Assembly: GCA_015499985.1 (NCBI GenBank)
Contig: JAAAUF010000384.1
Span: forward strand, 24,100 to 36,226
Length of the DNA stretch: 12,127 nucleotides
DNA from: Haplosporangium gracile
Lineage: Eukaryota; Mortierellomycota; Mortierellomycetes; Mortierellales; Mortierellaceae
Direction of reading: 5' to 3'
Made by a program: the position numbers and the translations under genes. Of this stretch, positions 1-12,127 are shown one piece after another. The notes under the pieces were generated by a model, which had not been told where the DNA came from, ran no database searches, and saw only the letters and a list, made by a program, of their open reading frames with translations. Numbering within the stretch: the stretch's first letter is position 1; every line of letters starts with the position of its first letter.

Positions 1-460
1 AAAAAAAAAAAAAAAAAAATCGTCAACAAAGCGCGTGATCCCGCTTTGAACAAAGACCAACAAGCATCAACAACAATAACAACAACAATCAACCAAAGTA
101 AGGGTCATTTTCCCAGGGAGAACAGGTATCAAAAAACAACAATAGCTGGTATTTCTTTACTTTTTTTTTTTTTCTTTTCTGGATGGTCGCTTTGCAGGTT
201 TCAGGAACAAGAGTCTTGTTTGCTTTAAAGAAACACAGGCGGTGAACGACAACGCCCTGTAGACACACATCAACCCAAGTCCTTGTTCCCCACCCCACCC
301 GAGCAAAAAACAAAAAAAAGAGGACGAAGTGTAACGTTCGGAGTTGATAAATTCTTTTCTGCCGAAAGTGAGAAGAAAAAGGAGATGGAGGGAGAAGGAT
401 GTCATGAAAGCTGAAAGCGACAGAAAGAGCAGGCGGGATAAAAAGAAGATAGGGAAGTGA

Positions 461-462
<2 letters not shown>

Positions 463-504
<42 letters not shown>
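463..504. repeat. (GA)21 microsatellite
   Basis: An uninterrupted dinucleotide GA run of 42 nt, read as CT on the minus strand. It lies in the non-coding stretch left of the small membrane-protein gene. Length polymorphism between isolates is expected. Confidence 0.95.
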
Positions 505-506
<2 letters not shown>

Positions 507-668
507 ACGTTCAAGTACCGTTCTATTGCTGTCGCTGTCGTAGTCGTTGTGGACCGCAGCCATTTCTCTTTGGTGTTCCTAGTTTCTTGCTTATCAAATA
601 AAATATCGCCCACCCACATTCAAAAAAGAACCAACTAGAGCGCCAATACGAAACAGCTCTGCGGCTCC

Positions 669-692
669 AAAAAAAAAAAAAAAAAAAAAAAA
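669..692. repeat. A24 homopolymer
   Basis: Twenty-four consecutive A on the plus strand, T24 on the minus strand. It sits about 40 nt beyond the stop codon of the minus-strand small membrane-protein gene. It could be a plain slippage tract, or the polypyrimidine tract of an intron if that gene is spliced, because several AG dinucleotides follow it on the minus strand. Confidence 0.9.
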
Positions 693-729
693 CTGCGACT
701 CCCGTCAAAAAAATAGAAAAAAATGCTTA

Positions 730-939
730 CTAGTAGAGGACGATTCCGACGATGGGGCAGAGGAAGATGAGAAGACACCAGAGAAGTTTATTCATGACGG
801 AGCGTTCAGAGTTGAGGAGTTGGACGATGGCGATGAGGTCGAGAATGAGGATGATGAGTGAGAGGAGCGAGCCTGAGTAGACGGCATTGGGGTGCGTGGC
901 TGCAACTGCTGCTGCTGTAGCGAGGACTGCGGGGGCCAT
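730..939 (-). CDS. Small two-helix membrane protein, PLDc_N-like
   Basis: The frame encodes 69 residues from an ATG at 939 in an AAAATGG context behind a C/T-rich leader. Residues 1-20 are Ala-rich. Two hydrophobic helices follow, about 25-42 (LLSLIILILDLIAIVQLL) and 53-69, separated by a short polar loop (NSERSVMNK). The pattern of a first helix, a polar loop, then KLLW, then (C/F)PIVGxxxY matches the short PLDc_N (phospholipase D-nuclease N-terminal) membrane domain. That domain occurs in bacterial cardiolipin synthases and as stand-alone small proteins. No catalytic HKD motif is present, so no enzyme activity is implied, and the stand-alone forms have no function that I know of. The C-terminus is uncertain: the family normally runs a few residues past the final Y, and here the TAG stop overlaps a good donor (TA/GTAAGC), so the true gene may continue through an intron into 1-729. 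Family assignment is from pattern only. Confidence 0.6.
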   Translation of the reverse strand: MAPAVLATAAAVAATHPNAVYSGSLLSLIILILDLIAIVQLLNSERSVMNKLLWCLLIFLCPIVGIVLY

Positions 940-1313
940 TTTTAGGGAGAGTAGAGGAAGGAGTATGTACAAGCGGGAAAGTAGGAAGGGGAGTGTGGGG
1001 AGGGTGAAGAGAAAAAAAAAAGGACAAAAAAAAGGAACAAAGAAAAAGGAAAAGAGTTGAGAGCCAAGGAAGAGGACTGATCGTATGGGTGTGAGATCGA
1101 TTCGATTTTTGATTTTTTGTTTCTGGCACTCGTCTGGTGTGGAGAAGTACTTGCCATCATCACACAACGTGTTGCTGACTGCACGTACCTACACCGTGCA
1201 CTCACGCTACCAAGCCATTCGATTTCTTTCATGCATGCACTGTATGTCGAGGATGGATAACAGTGAAATATGCTTATTATTAATGTTATTCTTTTTGGCT
1301 TGCATGAGGTTAT
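940..1313 (-). promoter_or_regulatory. Spacer: leader/promoter of the small membrane-protein gene and 3' end of PPP4R2
   Basis: This separates two head-to-tail minus-strand genes. The part nearest 939 (about 940-1060) is strongly pyrimidine-rich on the minus strand, with T8-T10 runs and CCCTCCCC-type blocks. That is the same kind of leader seen before the other three start codons. The part nearest 1313 is AT-rich and contains a minus-strand AATAATAAG at about 1274-1282, a possible weak poly(A) signal for the upstream gene. No clear TATA box is seen. No gene is supported within it. Confidence 0.45.
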
Positions 1314-3040
1314 CTAAACCTGGTCAACCTCCATATTGCCCTCAATAGCCGCCTCAGAGGGACTCTCACTCTCAACACCCTCCATGGTCGACGTTGCTCC
1401 CGTTGTTCCTGCTGTAGCCTGGTCATCATCCACATCCATCTCCTCAGCGACATCTCCAGTTGCCGTTGTTGTCGTTGTTTCTGCTGCATTACTTGCTGCG
1501 TTCAAAGCCGACAGGCCATTCTCCTCTTCCTTCTCCTTCTCCCCCTGTTCCTCTTCAACGCCTTCATCCCCGAGCTTGTCCTTTCCAGCACCAAACTGCT
1601 CCTCAAATGCATCCACCTCTGCCAACATAGCATCATAAGCCTCCTTGTCGTTGATGTTGCTATTGTCGTGGGCAGGCACTCCTGCTCCAAACTCATTGTG
1701 CTCATCCTCGTCGTCTGATCCGTCCGAGGAAGGTCTCTTGGTGGAAATGAGTGAAAAGTCCAAATTCTTGGACTGAGAATAGTCTCCATTGACGGTCCTG
1801 TCGCCAACACGCTGAAGAGTTTCATCGTCCTTCTCGTCAAGTGCGCTCGGTCCGTTGTATGCAGGGTTTGAGAACTCATTAATCGACGATGTAATCATCA
1901 ACACCTTAAAAGTAGACACAGTATTTCAAGGTTAGTCGAGCACAAAGAATCTAGGGTAAAATATATAGCATCGAGTTATCACATGCGCAATAAGATACAC
2001 AGAACAAGAACCAAAGAGAACAAACCTTTTCGACGGCGCGGAGATATTTGATGAGGTTGGTATGGTGCTCGGTGGGGCTGGAAATAAGCTCACAGACACG
2101 CTGGATGGTGAAGGGCGCGCTCAAGAAGGCATCCAACAGCCCCTTGATGCGGTCGTGGTACCCCTGAGGTGTCTCGAGTAAGAGCGTGTTGATCGAGATG
2201 GGGACAACATTAGCAACATCTTCGCTAGCAAGCAGTCCTTGTTCCTGGTGCTCCAGCATCTTTTCCTTGTTCTTGTTTTCATCCTCGCCTTGCTTCCCAA
2301 CAGAGGTTGGACCATTAGACTTTTCCTGATTCTCCTTGACCTTAATTTCAGCTCCTTCAGGGGTATTGTCCTTGGAGGCAATAATCTCTGTTGATGTTGC
2401 CTGTTCTCCCTCAGATTGACTGGTGCTCTCCTCTGCCTTCTTATCAACAGAATCCGCAGTAGTAGTAGCTTCTTGTTTTTGTTTCTCCTGGTCATGTTCT
2501 GGGACATGTGGCTGATTATCCTCGTTGGTCTTTGTAGTGGCGTCAGTCGATACTGCCTCCCCTGTCGCACCTTGTTCCTGGCCAGTTGTAGTAACATCGA
2601 CTATTGGCGATGCTTCCTCTGCGGTTGTTGCTGCGTTGGGGATGGCGGTCAAGGTGGTGGTGAGAGGGTTGGTGACTCTTGAAGCGGTGTAGGCGAGCTG
2701 GTTCGACTTGAGGACCTGTTCCAGTTCGTCTTTGAGTGCCTTGCGTAGGACTTCCCATGACACACTATGAGCAACAAGGAAAGAAAGTATAAAAAGAAAA
2801 GGAGAGTAATGACACCGGGTTAAGGGATAGAATCAACTGTTCATGACTTGTCAGGTACGGACGAGGAGCCAAGTGCGCCATTAATGTTCATTGTTATAAG
2901 AATATAAGACAGTACGTGAGTTGGTTGGTGAGTGCGATCTGACGAATGACTTCTAGTCTGCCAGTGGTCGATGGTGGTTGTTCCTCTTGTAGTGGTGGTG
3001 GTGAGAGTGATGAAGGTGCAGGTGAGTGATGTTCTGCCAT
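1314..3040 (-). CDS. PPP4R2: Protein phosphatase 4 regulatory subunit 2 (PPP4R2/Psy4 family)
   Basis: Three exons on the minus strand: 3040-2916, 2764-2027 extended to 2026, and 1904-1314 (TAG stop). They total 1,455 nt and 484 residues. Introns are 151 nt (2915-2765, GTACTG...CATAG) and 121 nt (2025-1905, GTTTGT...TTAAG). The start is CCATGG at 3040. The N-terminal block (about residues 29-62) contains IRQIALTNQ then TVSWEVLRKAL. Exon 1 ends with AC, so the splice makes a Thr in the middle of this conserved block, which supports the junction. The core (about 229-300) carries the family signature: a DRIKGLLDAF helix, PFTIQRVCEL at 259-268, and LRAVEKV at the exon 2/3 join. Residues about 74-228 and 325-484 are low-complexity, rich in E, T, S, Q and D, as PPP4R2 tails usually are. 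In the family, this subunit targets the PP4 catalytic subunit with R3/Psy2 and acts in dephosphorylating DNA-damage marks such as gamma-H2AX. The core match is clear. The exact start is inferred. Confidence 0.88.
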
Positions 3041-3860
3041 GGTTGCTGTTGTAAAGGATTGTTTAGATGGATGTTTTGCTTGGAAAGAAGGCTGGATCAG
3101 GAGAAGCGGATTTGCTAAGTAATGTGGTGGGCAGGGGGTAAAGGGTGGAGTTTGACAACAGGTATGGCGGGTGGCCTGCTCAGGAGGAGTTCAAATTCGG
3201 TGGCTATTTAGAATTCATTCGTCACGGACGAATTGCCTTGAAGAGATTCTTCTCCTTCAACTTCAGCGTACATGCTAGCTTATGCCTCCACCCCTCTTTT
3301 TGCTTCTCCACTAGCTTAGTGTAGCATTGGCGCTAGGCGAGCATTGGATGGAAAGAACAAATAGGGCAACAGTTTGCGATGTTTGCATTGTTATTATCAT
3401 TGTTGCTTTTCTTTCTGTTGAGCCGTTGGACTCCACGTCTTCTACGTAATAAAGGAAAAGGGGCATCGTCTTAATTTGTCTCAAAGGGGGACAAACAGAC
3501 ACCAAACGACGATGTCAACCTATGATGATGGGAAATGATGATAGGTATGACGATGGTAGTAGTCCAAGGGAACAATACAGTGAATGAGGTTGTTGCTAAC
3601 AAGAAAGAAAGAAGCAGCGAGAACCATGATCATCAGGTCCCCCTTTGGTCACTATATGAAGTCACAATGAGTGAGTGGGTGAGTAGAGAAGGGTACCAAT
3701 GGTTGTCTCCCCCGCGTTTTTTTTTATGTCGATAATTGAGGCACCGCTCCTTCATCTCTGAATGACTGAATAGCTGTTGGCCTGGATCTGGCCTGTCTCT
3801 CTCAGCCTCGAATTTCATTATTATGTGGGGAAACGACTACTTTAGAAGCAACACCTTCTG
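3041..3860. promoter_or_regulatory. Left part of the divergent intergenic region (PPP4R2 promoter side)
   Basis: This separates the minus-strand PPP4R2 start at 3040 from the plus-strand PFK-2 gene at 4435. I find no supported exon on either strand. Open frames at 3311-3505 and 3535-3735 are short, biased and without a recognisable domain. The sequence is mixed in composition, unlike the CT-rich right half. It contains a 7-bp perfect inverted repeat at 3217-3233, about 180 nt upstream of the PPP4R2 start. It also has an A/T-rich TCTAAATAG on the minus strand next to that repeat (about 3206-3214), which could serve as a TATA-like element. Confidence 0.45.
3217..3233. promoter_or_regulatory. 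Perfect inverted repeat ATTCGTC-acg-GACGAAT
   Basis: Two 7-bp arms are perfect reverse complements around a 3-nt spacer. This is a geometry compatible with a site for a dimeric transcription factor. It lies 177 nt upstream of the PPP4R2 start in the divergent promoter region. The arms are seen directly. The regulatory role is inferred from position only. Confidence 0.35.
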
Positions 3861-4434
3861 CTTTTTTGACTTCTGTCTTTCCTTCCTTCCTTCCCTCCTT
3901 CCTTCTTTCTTCTTTACGCTTGTCATCGCTCTTCATCATCATCATTCATTCTTTTTACCTCCCTACTCATCCATTCCATTCCCATTCTTCCTTCACATAC
4001 TCTTTTATCTCCTTCATTCACGTAAACAGGCCTCCTTTTTTCTTTCTTTCTTTTTTGCACCACATCTCCCCACCCTTCCCTCTTTTTGTACCGCGCCAAC
4101 ACCAAGCAGCCAAATAACAGACACCCTCACCTGCATATCAAATTAGTGTGCCATTTTTTATCCCACGGATCTTCCCCACGAACAGACGAACGGACCTTTT
4201 AAGATACATTTCTCATTTTTTTTTTTTACTTTTGTACTCTTCCTTTCTTTTCTTTTCTTTTTTCTTAACTTTATTCACTTTTCCTCTTCTACATACTCTC
4301 CTTCTACCTTTCTTCTTTTACCTTTTTCATTACACACACACTCTCTCACATACCTTCGTTCTCTTTCACTCCTTTTTTCACTTCTCCTCCTCCTCCTACT
4401 TGACACATATTCAACCCATTACACACCATACACC
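3861..4434 (+). promoter_or_regulatory. Long pyrimidine-rich leader/promoter of the PFK-2 gene
   Basis: About 570 nt in which C and T dominate the plus strand almost without interruption. It includes TTCC repeats at about 3884-3912, many T8-T10 runs and TTTTC repeats near 4245-4262, then CTCCTCCTCCTCC close to the start codon. It ends ACACACCATACACCATG, so the start is in a good ACC-ATG context. Long C/T-rich tracts ahead of start codons are common in fungal promoters and leaders of strongly expressed genes. Several open frames here, such as 3823-4146 and 4148-4450, are runs of F, L, S and P produced by that composition and are not genes. A leader intron cannot be excluded. Confidence 0.55.
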
Positions 4435-9186
<4,752 letters not shown>

Positions 9187-9446
9187 AACATTCTCTCTTG
9201 CTCATTGAAAGTTTTCTTTTTTTTGCTAGTTCTTCAACAGACACAACACCCCCAGTTAGCATCCATATTTTTCATAAAGCATTTTTGTAATAGTAACCTC
9301 ATTGACCATACAATATTCGAATATTGGCAAAATGCTGTATTTAGTATGAGAAAATGCTGGGAGAAAAGAAAAAGATGAATGGATGGACAAAAAGAAGATA
9401 AAAGGAAGGGAATGAAAACGAAGAATAGAGAGGAACGAGAAGTAAT
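9187..9446. terminator. Convergent 3' spacer between PFK-2 and NOP7
   Basis: Only 260 nt separate the two stop codons of these converging genes, so their 3' UTRs probably abut or overlap. The plus strand has CATAAA at 9273-9278 followed by T/A-rich sequence, a candidate poly(A) signal for PFK-2. On the minus strand the AT-rich block around 9340-9350 (TACTAAATA) could serve NOP7. A perfect 16-bp palindrome sits in the middle. Confidence 0.5.
9311..9326. repeat. Perfect 16-bp palindrome CAATATTCGAATATTG
   Basis: The sequence equals its own reverse complement over all 16 bases. It lies near the midpoint of the spacer between two converging genes, 125 nt past one stop codon and 121 nt past the other. 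A symmetric AT-rich element there could serve 3'-end formation in both directions or bind a dimeric protein. Only the symmetry is seen; the role is inferred. Confidence 0.5.
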
Positions 9447-11928
9447 TTACTTCTTAGCCTTCTTGTTGGCAGAAGCCTTGGCGGTCTTGGCCAACTGCTC
9501 CTTCTTCTTGGTGAGCTTCTCGACCTCGGCAGCCTTCTTGTCCTTGCCATACTGGATCTTGGTGTACAGCTTCTGCTGCTTGTTGGTCATCATGATCTTG
9601 GCCAACTCCTTGGCCTCCTCAGCCTCTGCTTCGGCAGCTGTGCGCTTCTTACCGGCGGATCTTGTTGCAGGTGCGGATGAAGCAGCAGGTTCAGCGGCGA
9701 CCTTGGCGGCCTTGGTGGCCTTGGTCTTCTTCTTGTTCTCCTTCGCCTCGAACTCTGTGAATGCAACGCCCTTGGCCTCGGCCTCCAACTCGATCTGGTG
9801 GAGATCCTTGTGCTATTAGTATGAATGAGAAAAATGAGGTGTAAGTTTGTTAGCGTAACGTAACTATGGCATAAGATGTCCAACCAACGCATCAAATGAC
9901 AAAGAGTAGATAGAAGTCTTACCTCGGCATCCTCATCCTCATCCTCATCCTCATCATCCTCATCCTCATCCTCATCATCTTCATCCTCATCATCCTCGTC
10001 CTCCTCGTCTTCATCACCGCTCTCGATAGCCAAGTCCTCGGTCTGGCCCTCGAATTGGTTGGCATCAGGAACGTATTCACCTTCCCTGGCCTCGACGAAG
10101 GGCGATAAGTGAGGGGGGAGGGTCTTGCCGACAAAGTAGACATCGCCAACCAAAATCTTGCCGGCGTTGATGCAGTCATAAGCCCACTGGGGTTGGACAT
10201 ATTGACGGCTCAAGAAACGGTGTCCCTGAGTGGGGCGATCGCTGATCTGGTGAGTGATCCGGTCGTCATTCTCGTCAAAGGGCGAACCCTCACCGAGGAC
10301 AGCATCCCATCCGACCTGGGCTCCCAAAGCACGGAGGACAAACTCGAGCGAGTAACGGGGGACCTCACGCGAGAGGAAAATGACACAGTTGCTGAAAAGG
10401 GACTGGAAGTATGTCAAGTGTTGTGAAGCCTTCTGGATATCCGTAAACGTCACCGTGCCAGCAGCAGTGCCATCCAAGTTGGGTAGGGGGGCGGGGAACT
10501 CATCCATAGCACTGTCGGCATCCTGATCGTTCTCAGCTGTTGTGGTGTTATCCTCGGTTTCCTGAATGTGAGCAATCTTGCTGGAAAGAGACTTGAGTCT
10601 CTTTTCAGATTCCTGAAGACGCTGCTTCTCTTCCTTGGATAATGAAGCGGCAACAGAGCTGGTGATGGGCTGGTTGACAGTCTTGGCAATGTTGGCCGAA
10701 GACTGGGTCGACTCGATGATAAGAGCGTTCATGCCGGCACCGCCCTCGTCCAACTTGAGATCCAATGCAGGTGGGTAAACCAAGTTGACATCCGAGTACA
10801 ATCTGTAGTTGACAAATCCGCACAATGTCTGGTGGAACTCCAAGAAAGTCAACATCACACGGAAATCAACATCCGTAGGGACCTATTTCATTTTGATTTT
10901 CAAAAGTGAAGAGTGGGCATGTTAGATTGGGGGTTTCAAGTACCGTGGTTGACCATACGAGTAACAACGCCGCCAAACCAAAGTTCAAAACACTTACATC
11001 CTGAGAGAACTGGTATGGAACGAGCCAGGTGACGGTCTGTCCCTTGATCTCAGCCTGGTAGTAGATTCCCTTGATCGACAAGAAGGTCTTTCTCAAGCTG
11101 CGGGTGTGGAGAATATAGTGTTGGAACTCGGCAGCGAGGCGTTGGCAGTTCTCGATGGTCTCGGACTTGATCTTCTCGGTCTTGGGCATGGTGGCGAACA
11201 AAAAGATCATGCAGAGGGCATCATCGAGATCACGGAGGGCATCCGTGAAGGTGGGGTAGCGTTCCTTGATGATGTGGTCCAATGTGTAGATGGGCTTGTT
11301 CTCGGCCAAGGTCTTGGCCGTGCTGTACTGTCCCTTAGACATCACCTTGGCCATCTTCTTGGCGAACGTCTTGTATTCACGGAACTTGCCCAAGATGGGC
11401 TCGTGCATCAGGTACTGGATGTCCTTGGCATAGTAAAATGTCGAAGGTGCTGTCGAGCCCTTGTTCGCCTTCTTCTTGTTCTTGGGCTCGCGGGGGTAGA
11501 TGCCCTTGAGAATACACAGGCGACTATTTTGGTAATGTAGCTTGGCATTAGGTTCACGGTCAATCGTTCAAGAGAGGAAGAAAATAGTATAGTGCGGTCA
11601 TGATCATATCTTCTTCTTATCATATCCAGATCTCCTTGCAATCCAGCCGATCCACCGTCACCGTCAAGGAATTGATTGTTCGATTCACCGATAACTTGAA
11701 GCGACAGCGACTTTGACCGAATCCCAAAAAACGTCAGGCGAGTGTCAAGTCCATTTGTACCCTGAATATGTGCAGGTGGGATGTGCAGAGAGAAAAAAAG
11801 TTCCTGTGCGAGAGTTGTTGTCCATACCGGAAGTCAGCAAGAGTGACCTGAAGCTTCTTCAGTGCTTGGTTACGAGTGATGTAGTTGATGGCTGCTCCGG
11901 CCTTTCCCTTCTTGTGAAGCTTTCCCAT
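9447..11928 (-). CDS. NOP7: Pescadillo homologue, 60S ribosome assembly factor
   Basis: Four exons: 11928-11828, 11523-10998, 10882-9923 and 9812-9447 (TAA stop). They total 1,953 nt and 650 residues, against about 600 in yeast and human. Introns are 304, 115 and 110 nt. The start is CCACCATGG. The N-terminal pescadillo domain (about 1-260) has [19 protein letters not shown] at 16-34, [18 protein letters not shown] just after junction 1, [44 protein letters not shown] and WLVPYQF, then VPTDVDFR across junction 2. A charged helix (about 290-317) precedes a BRCT domain at about 368-462 ([14 protein letters not shown] ... THQISDRP ... [15 protein letters not shown] ... LPPHLSPF). A D/E tract (about 498-529) follows, then a lysine-rich coiled-coil tail with [20 protein letters not shown]. 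In the family, Nop7 with Erb1 and Ytm1 forms the nucleolar PeBoW complex needed for 27S pre-rRNA (ITS2) processing. All expected blocks are present and intact. Confidence 0.97.
9925..10017 (-). repeat. CATCCT hexamer-like repeats encoding the NOP7 acidic tract
   Basis: Near-perfect CTCATC/CATCCT units on the plus strand, read as GAT/GAG/GAC codons on the minus strand, give about 30 consecutive D and E residues. Acidic tracts after the BRCT domain are usual in pescadillo, but here the DNA itself is a tandem array, so its length may vary between strains. The tract ends right at the exon 3/intron 3 boundary. Confidence 0.85.
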
Positions 11929-12127
11929 GGTGGATTATTAGAATGCGGAAGAGGAGGAGGGGAGGGGGAAAAAGAAAAGAGAAAGAGGAGGAGGGGTGAT
12001 GGAGATGGAGAGAAGAGGGAGGAGGAGGTAGAAAGCAAAAAAAAAAAAGAAGGGACAAACAAAGAAAAAACCCGACTTTGACCCAACGGCAGCCTGCCAA
12101 AAGTTCAAGCGTTGAAGTGGACAAAAA
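11929..12127 (-). promoter_or_regulatory. Leader/promoter side of NOP7
   Basis: On the minus strand the 120 nt before the start codon are almost pure C/T (blocks such as CCCCTCCTCCTC and TTTTTTTTTTTT). They end ATCCACCATGG, a strong start context. No TATA box is evident. I did not find the GATGAG (PAC) or AAAAATTTT (RRPE) motifs known upstream of ribosome-biogenesis genes in ascomycetes. Frames at 11859-12124 reflect the CT composition. Confidence 0.5.

Larger units (their letters stand above)
1..729. other. Gene-free low-complexity stretch, possibly 3' region of the small membrane-protein gene
   Basis: No coding region is supported here. The stretch begins with a 19-nt A run, contains a (GA)21 tract and an A24 tract, and is otherwise purine-rich on the plus strand. 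The open frames in it either start at non-ATG codons or owe their length to the repeats, where translation gives runs such as SLSLSL or FFFFF. It lies immediately downstream of the minus-strand gene ending at 730, so part of it is probably that gene's 3' UTR, or holds a further 3' exon if the gene is spliced. I found no AATAAA on the minus strand here. The opening A run could also be the edge of an assembly gap. Confidence 0.5.

Noticed and set aside
89..619. 176-residue minus-strand open frame
   Set aside because: Much of it is the (CT)n microsatellite read as SLSLSL. There is no domain pattern, and the rest is biased low-complexity sequence downstream of a real gene.
9379..9819. 146-residue plus-strand frame over the NOP7 last exon
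   Set aside because: It is antisense to the conserved lysine/alanine-rich C-terminus of NOP7. The hydrophobic protein is a by-product of that codon bias.
11678..11686. GTTCGATTC resembling a tRNA T-loop in NOP7 intron 1
   Set aside because: The flanking bases do not pair as a T-stem, and no anticodon arm or acceptor stem can be built around it.
11106..12081. Plus-strand frames at 11106-11540 and 11713-12081
   Set aside because: The first is antisense to NOP7 exon 2. The second crosses NOP7 intron 1, exon 1 and leader, with a low-complexity basic end.

Overview
The window is nuclear DNA of a fungus, most likely an early-diverging one of the Mortierella type. It carries four protein-coding genes and one stretch with no gene that I can support. 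The evidence for a eukaryotic fungus is frequent GT-AG introns (mostly 110-200 nt), long C/T-rich leaders ahead of the start codons, CCACC/ACC-type start contexts, many homopolymer and GA runs, and proteins that align to conserved eukaryotic families. The Mortierella placement is an inference from style (intron density, CT-rich leaders, low-complexity tails) and was not tested.

Layout. 1-729: low-complexity DNA with an A tract, a (GA)21 microsatellite and a second A24 tract, possibly the 3' region of the first gene. 730-939, minus: a 69-residue two-helix membrane protein resembling the PLDc_N family, with an uncertain C-terminus. 1314-3040, minus, three exons: a PPP4R2/Psy4-type regulatory subunit of protein phosphatase 4. 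3041-4434: a divergent intergenic region whose right half is a very long pyrimidine-rich leader. 4435-9186, plus, six exons: a bifunctional 6-phosphofructo-2-kinase/fructose-2,6-bisphosphatase with a 1,459-nt third intron and a long low-complexity tail. 9187-9446: a short convergent 3' spacer with a perfect 16-bp palindrome. 9447-11928, minus, four exons: the pescadillo homologue NOP7, a 60S ribosome assembly factor. 11929-12127: its pyrimidine-rich leader and promoter side.

The genes are housekeeping or regulatory (phosphatase targeting, control of glycolysis through fructose 2,6-bisphosphate, ribosome assembly). They do not form an obvious pathway cluster. I see no mobile element, CRISPR array, tRNA, rRNA or biosynthetic cluster, and I do not think the window holds a new multi-gene system.

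The points worth a second look are mostly in the PFK-2/FBPase-2 gene. Its Walker A loop reads GLPGASKT where the family has GLPA(R/S)GKT. Intron 3 is unusually long and ends in a stop-free stretch with an in-frame ATG. Intron 4 falls exactly between the R and H of the phosphatase RHG motif and is also open throughout. Together the last two suggest, without proving, that kinase-only and phosphatase-only products could be made by alternative start or splicing. Exon boundaries were derived by hand from splice signals, reading frame and family conservation. All three multi-exon models join into uninterrupted frames (484, 739 and 650 residues).
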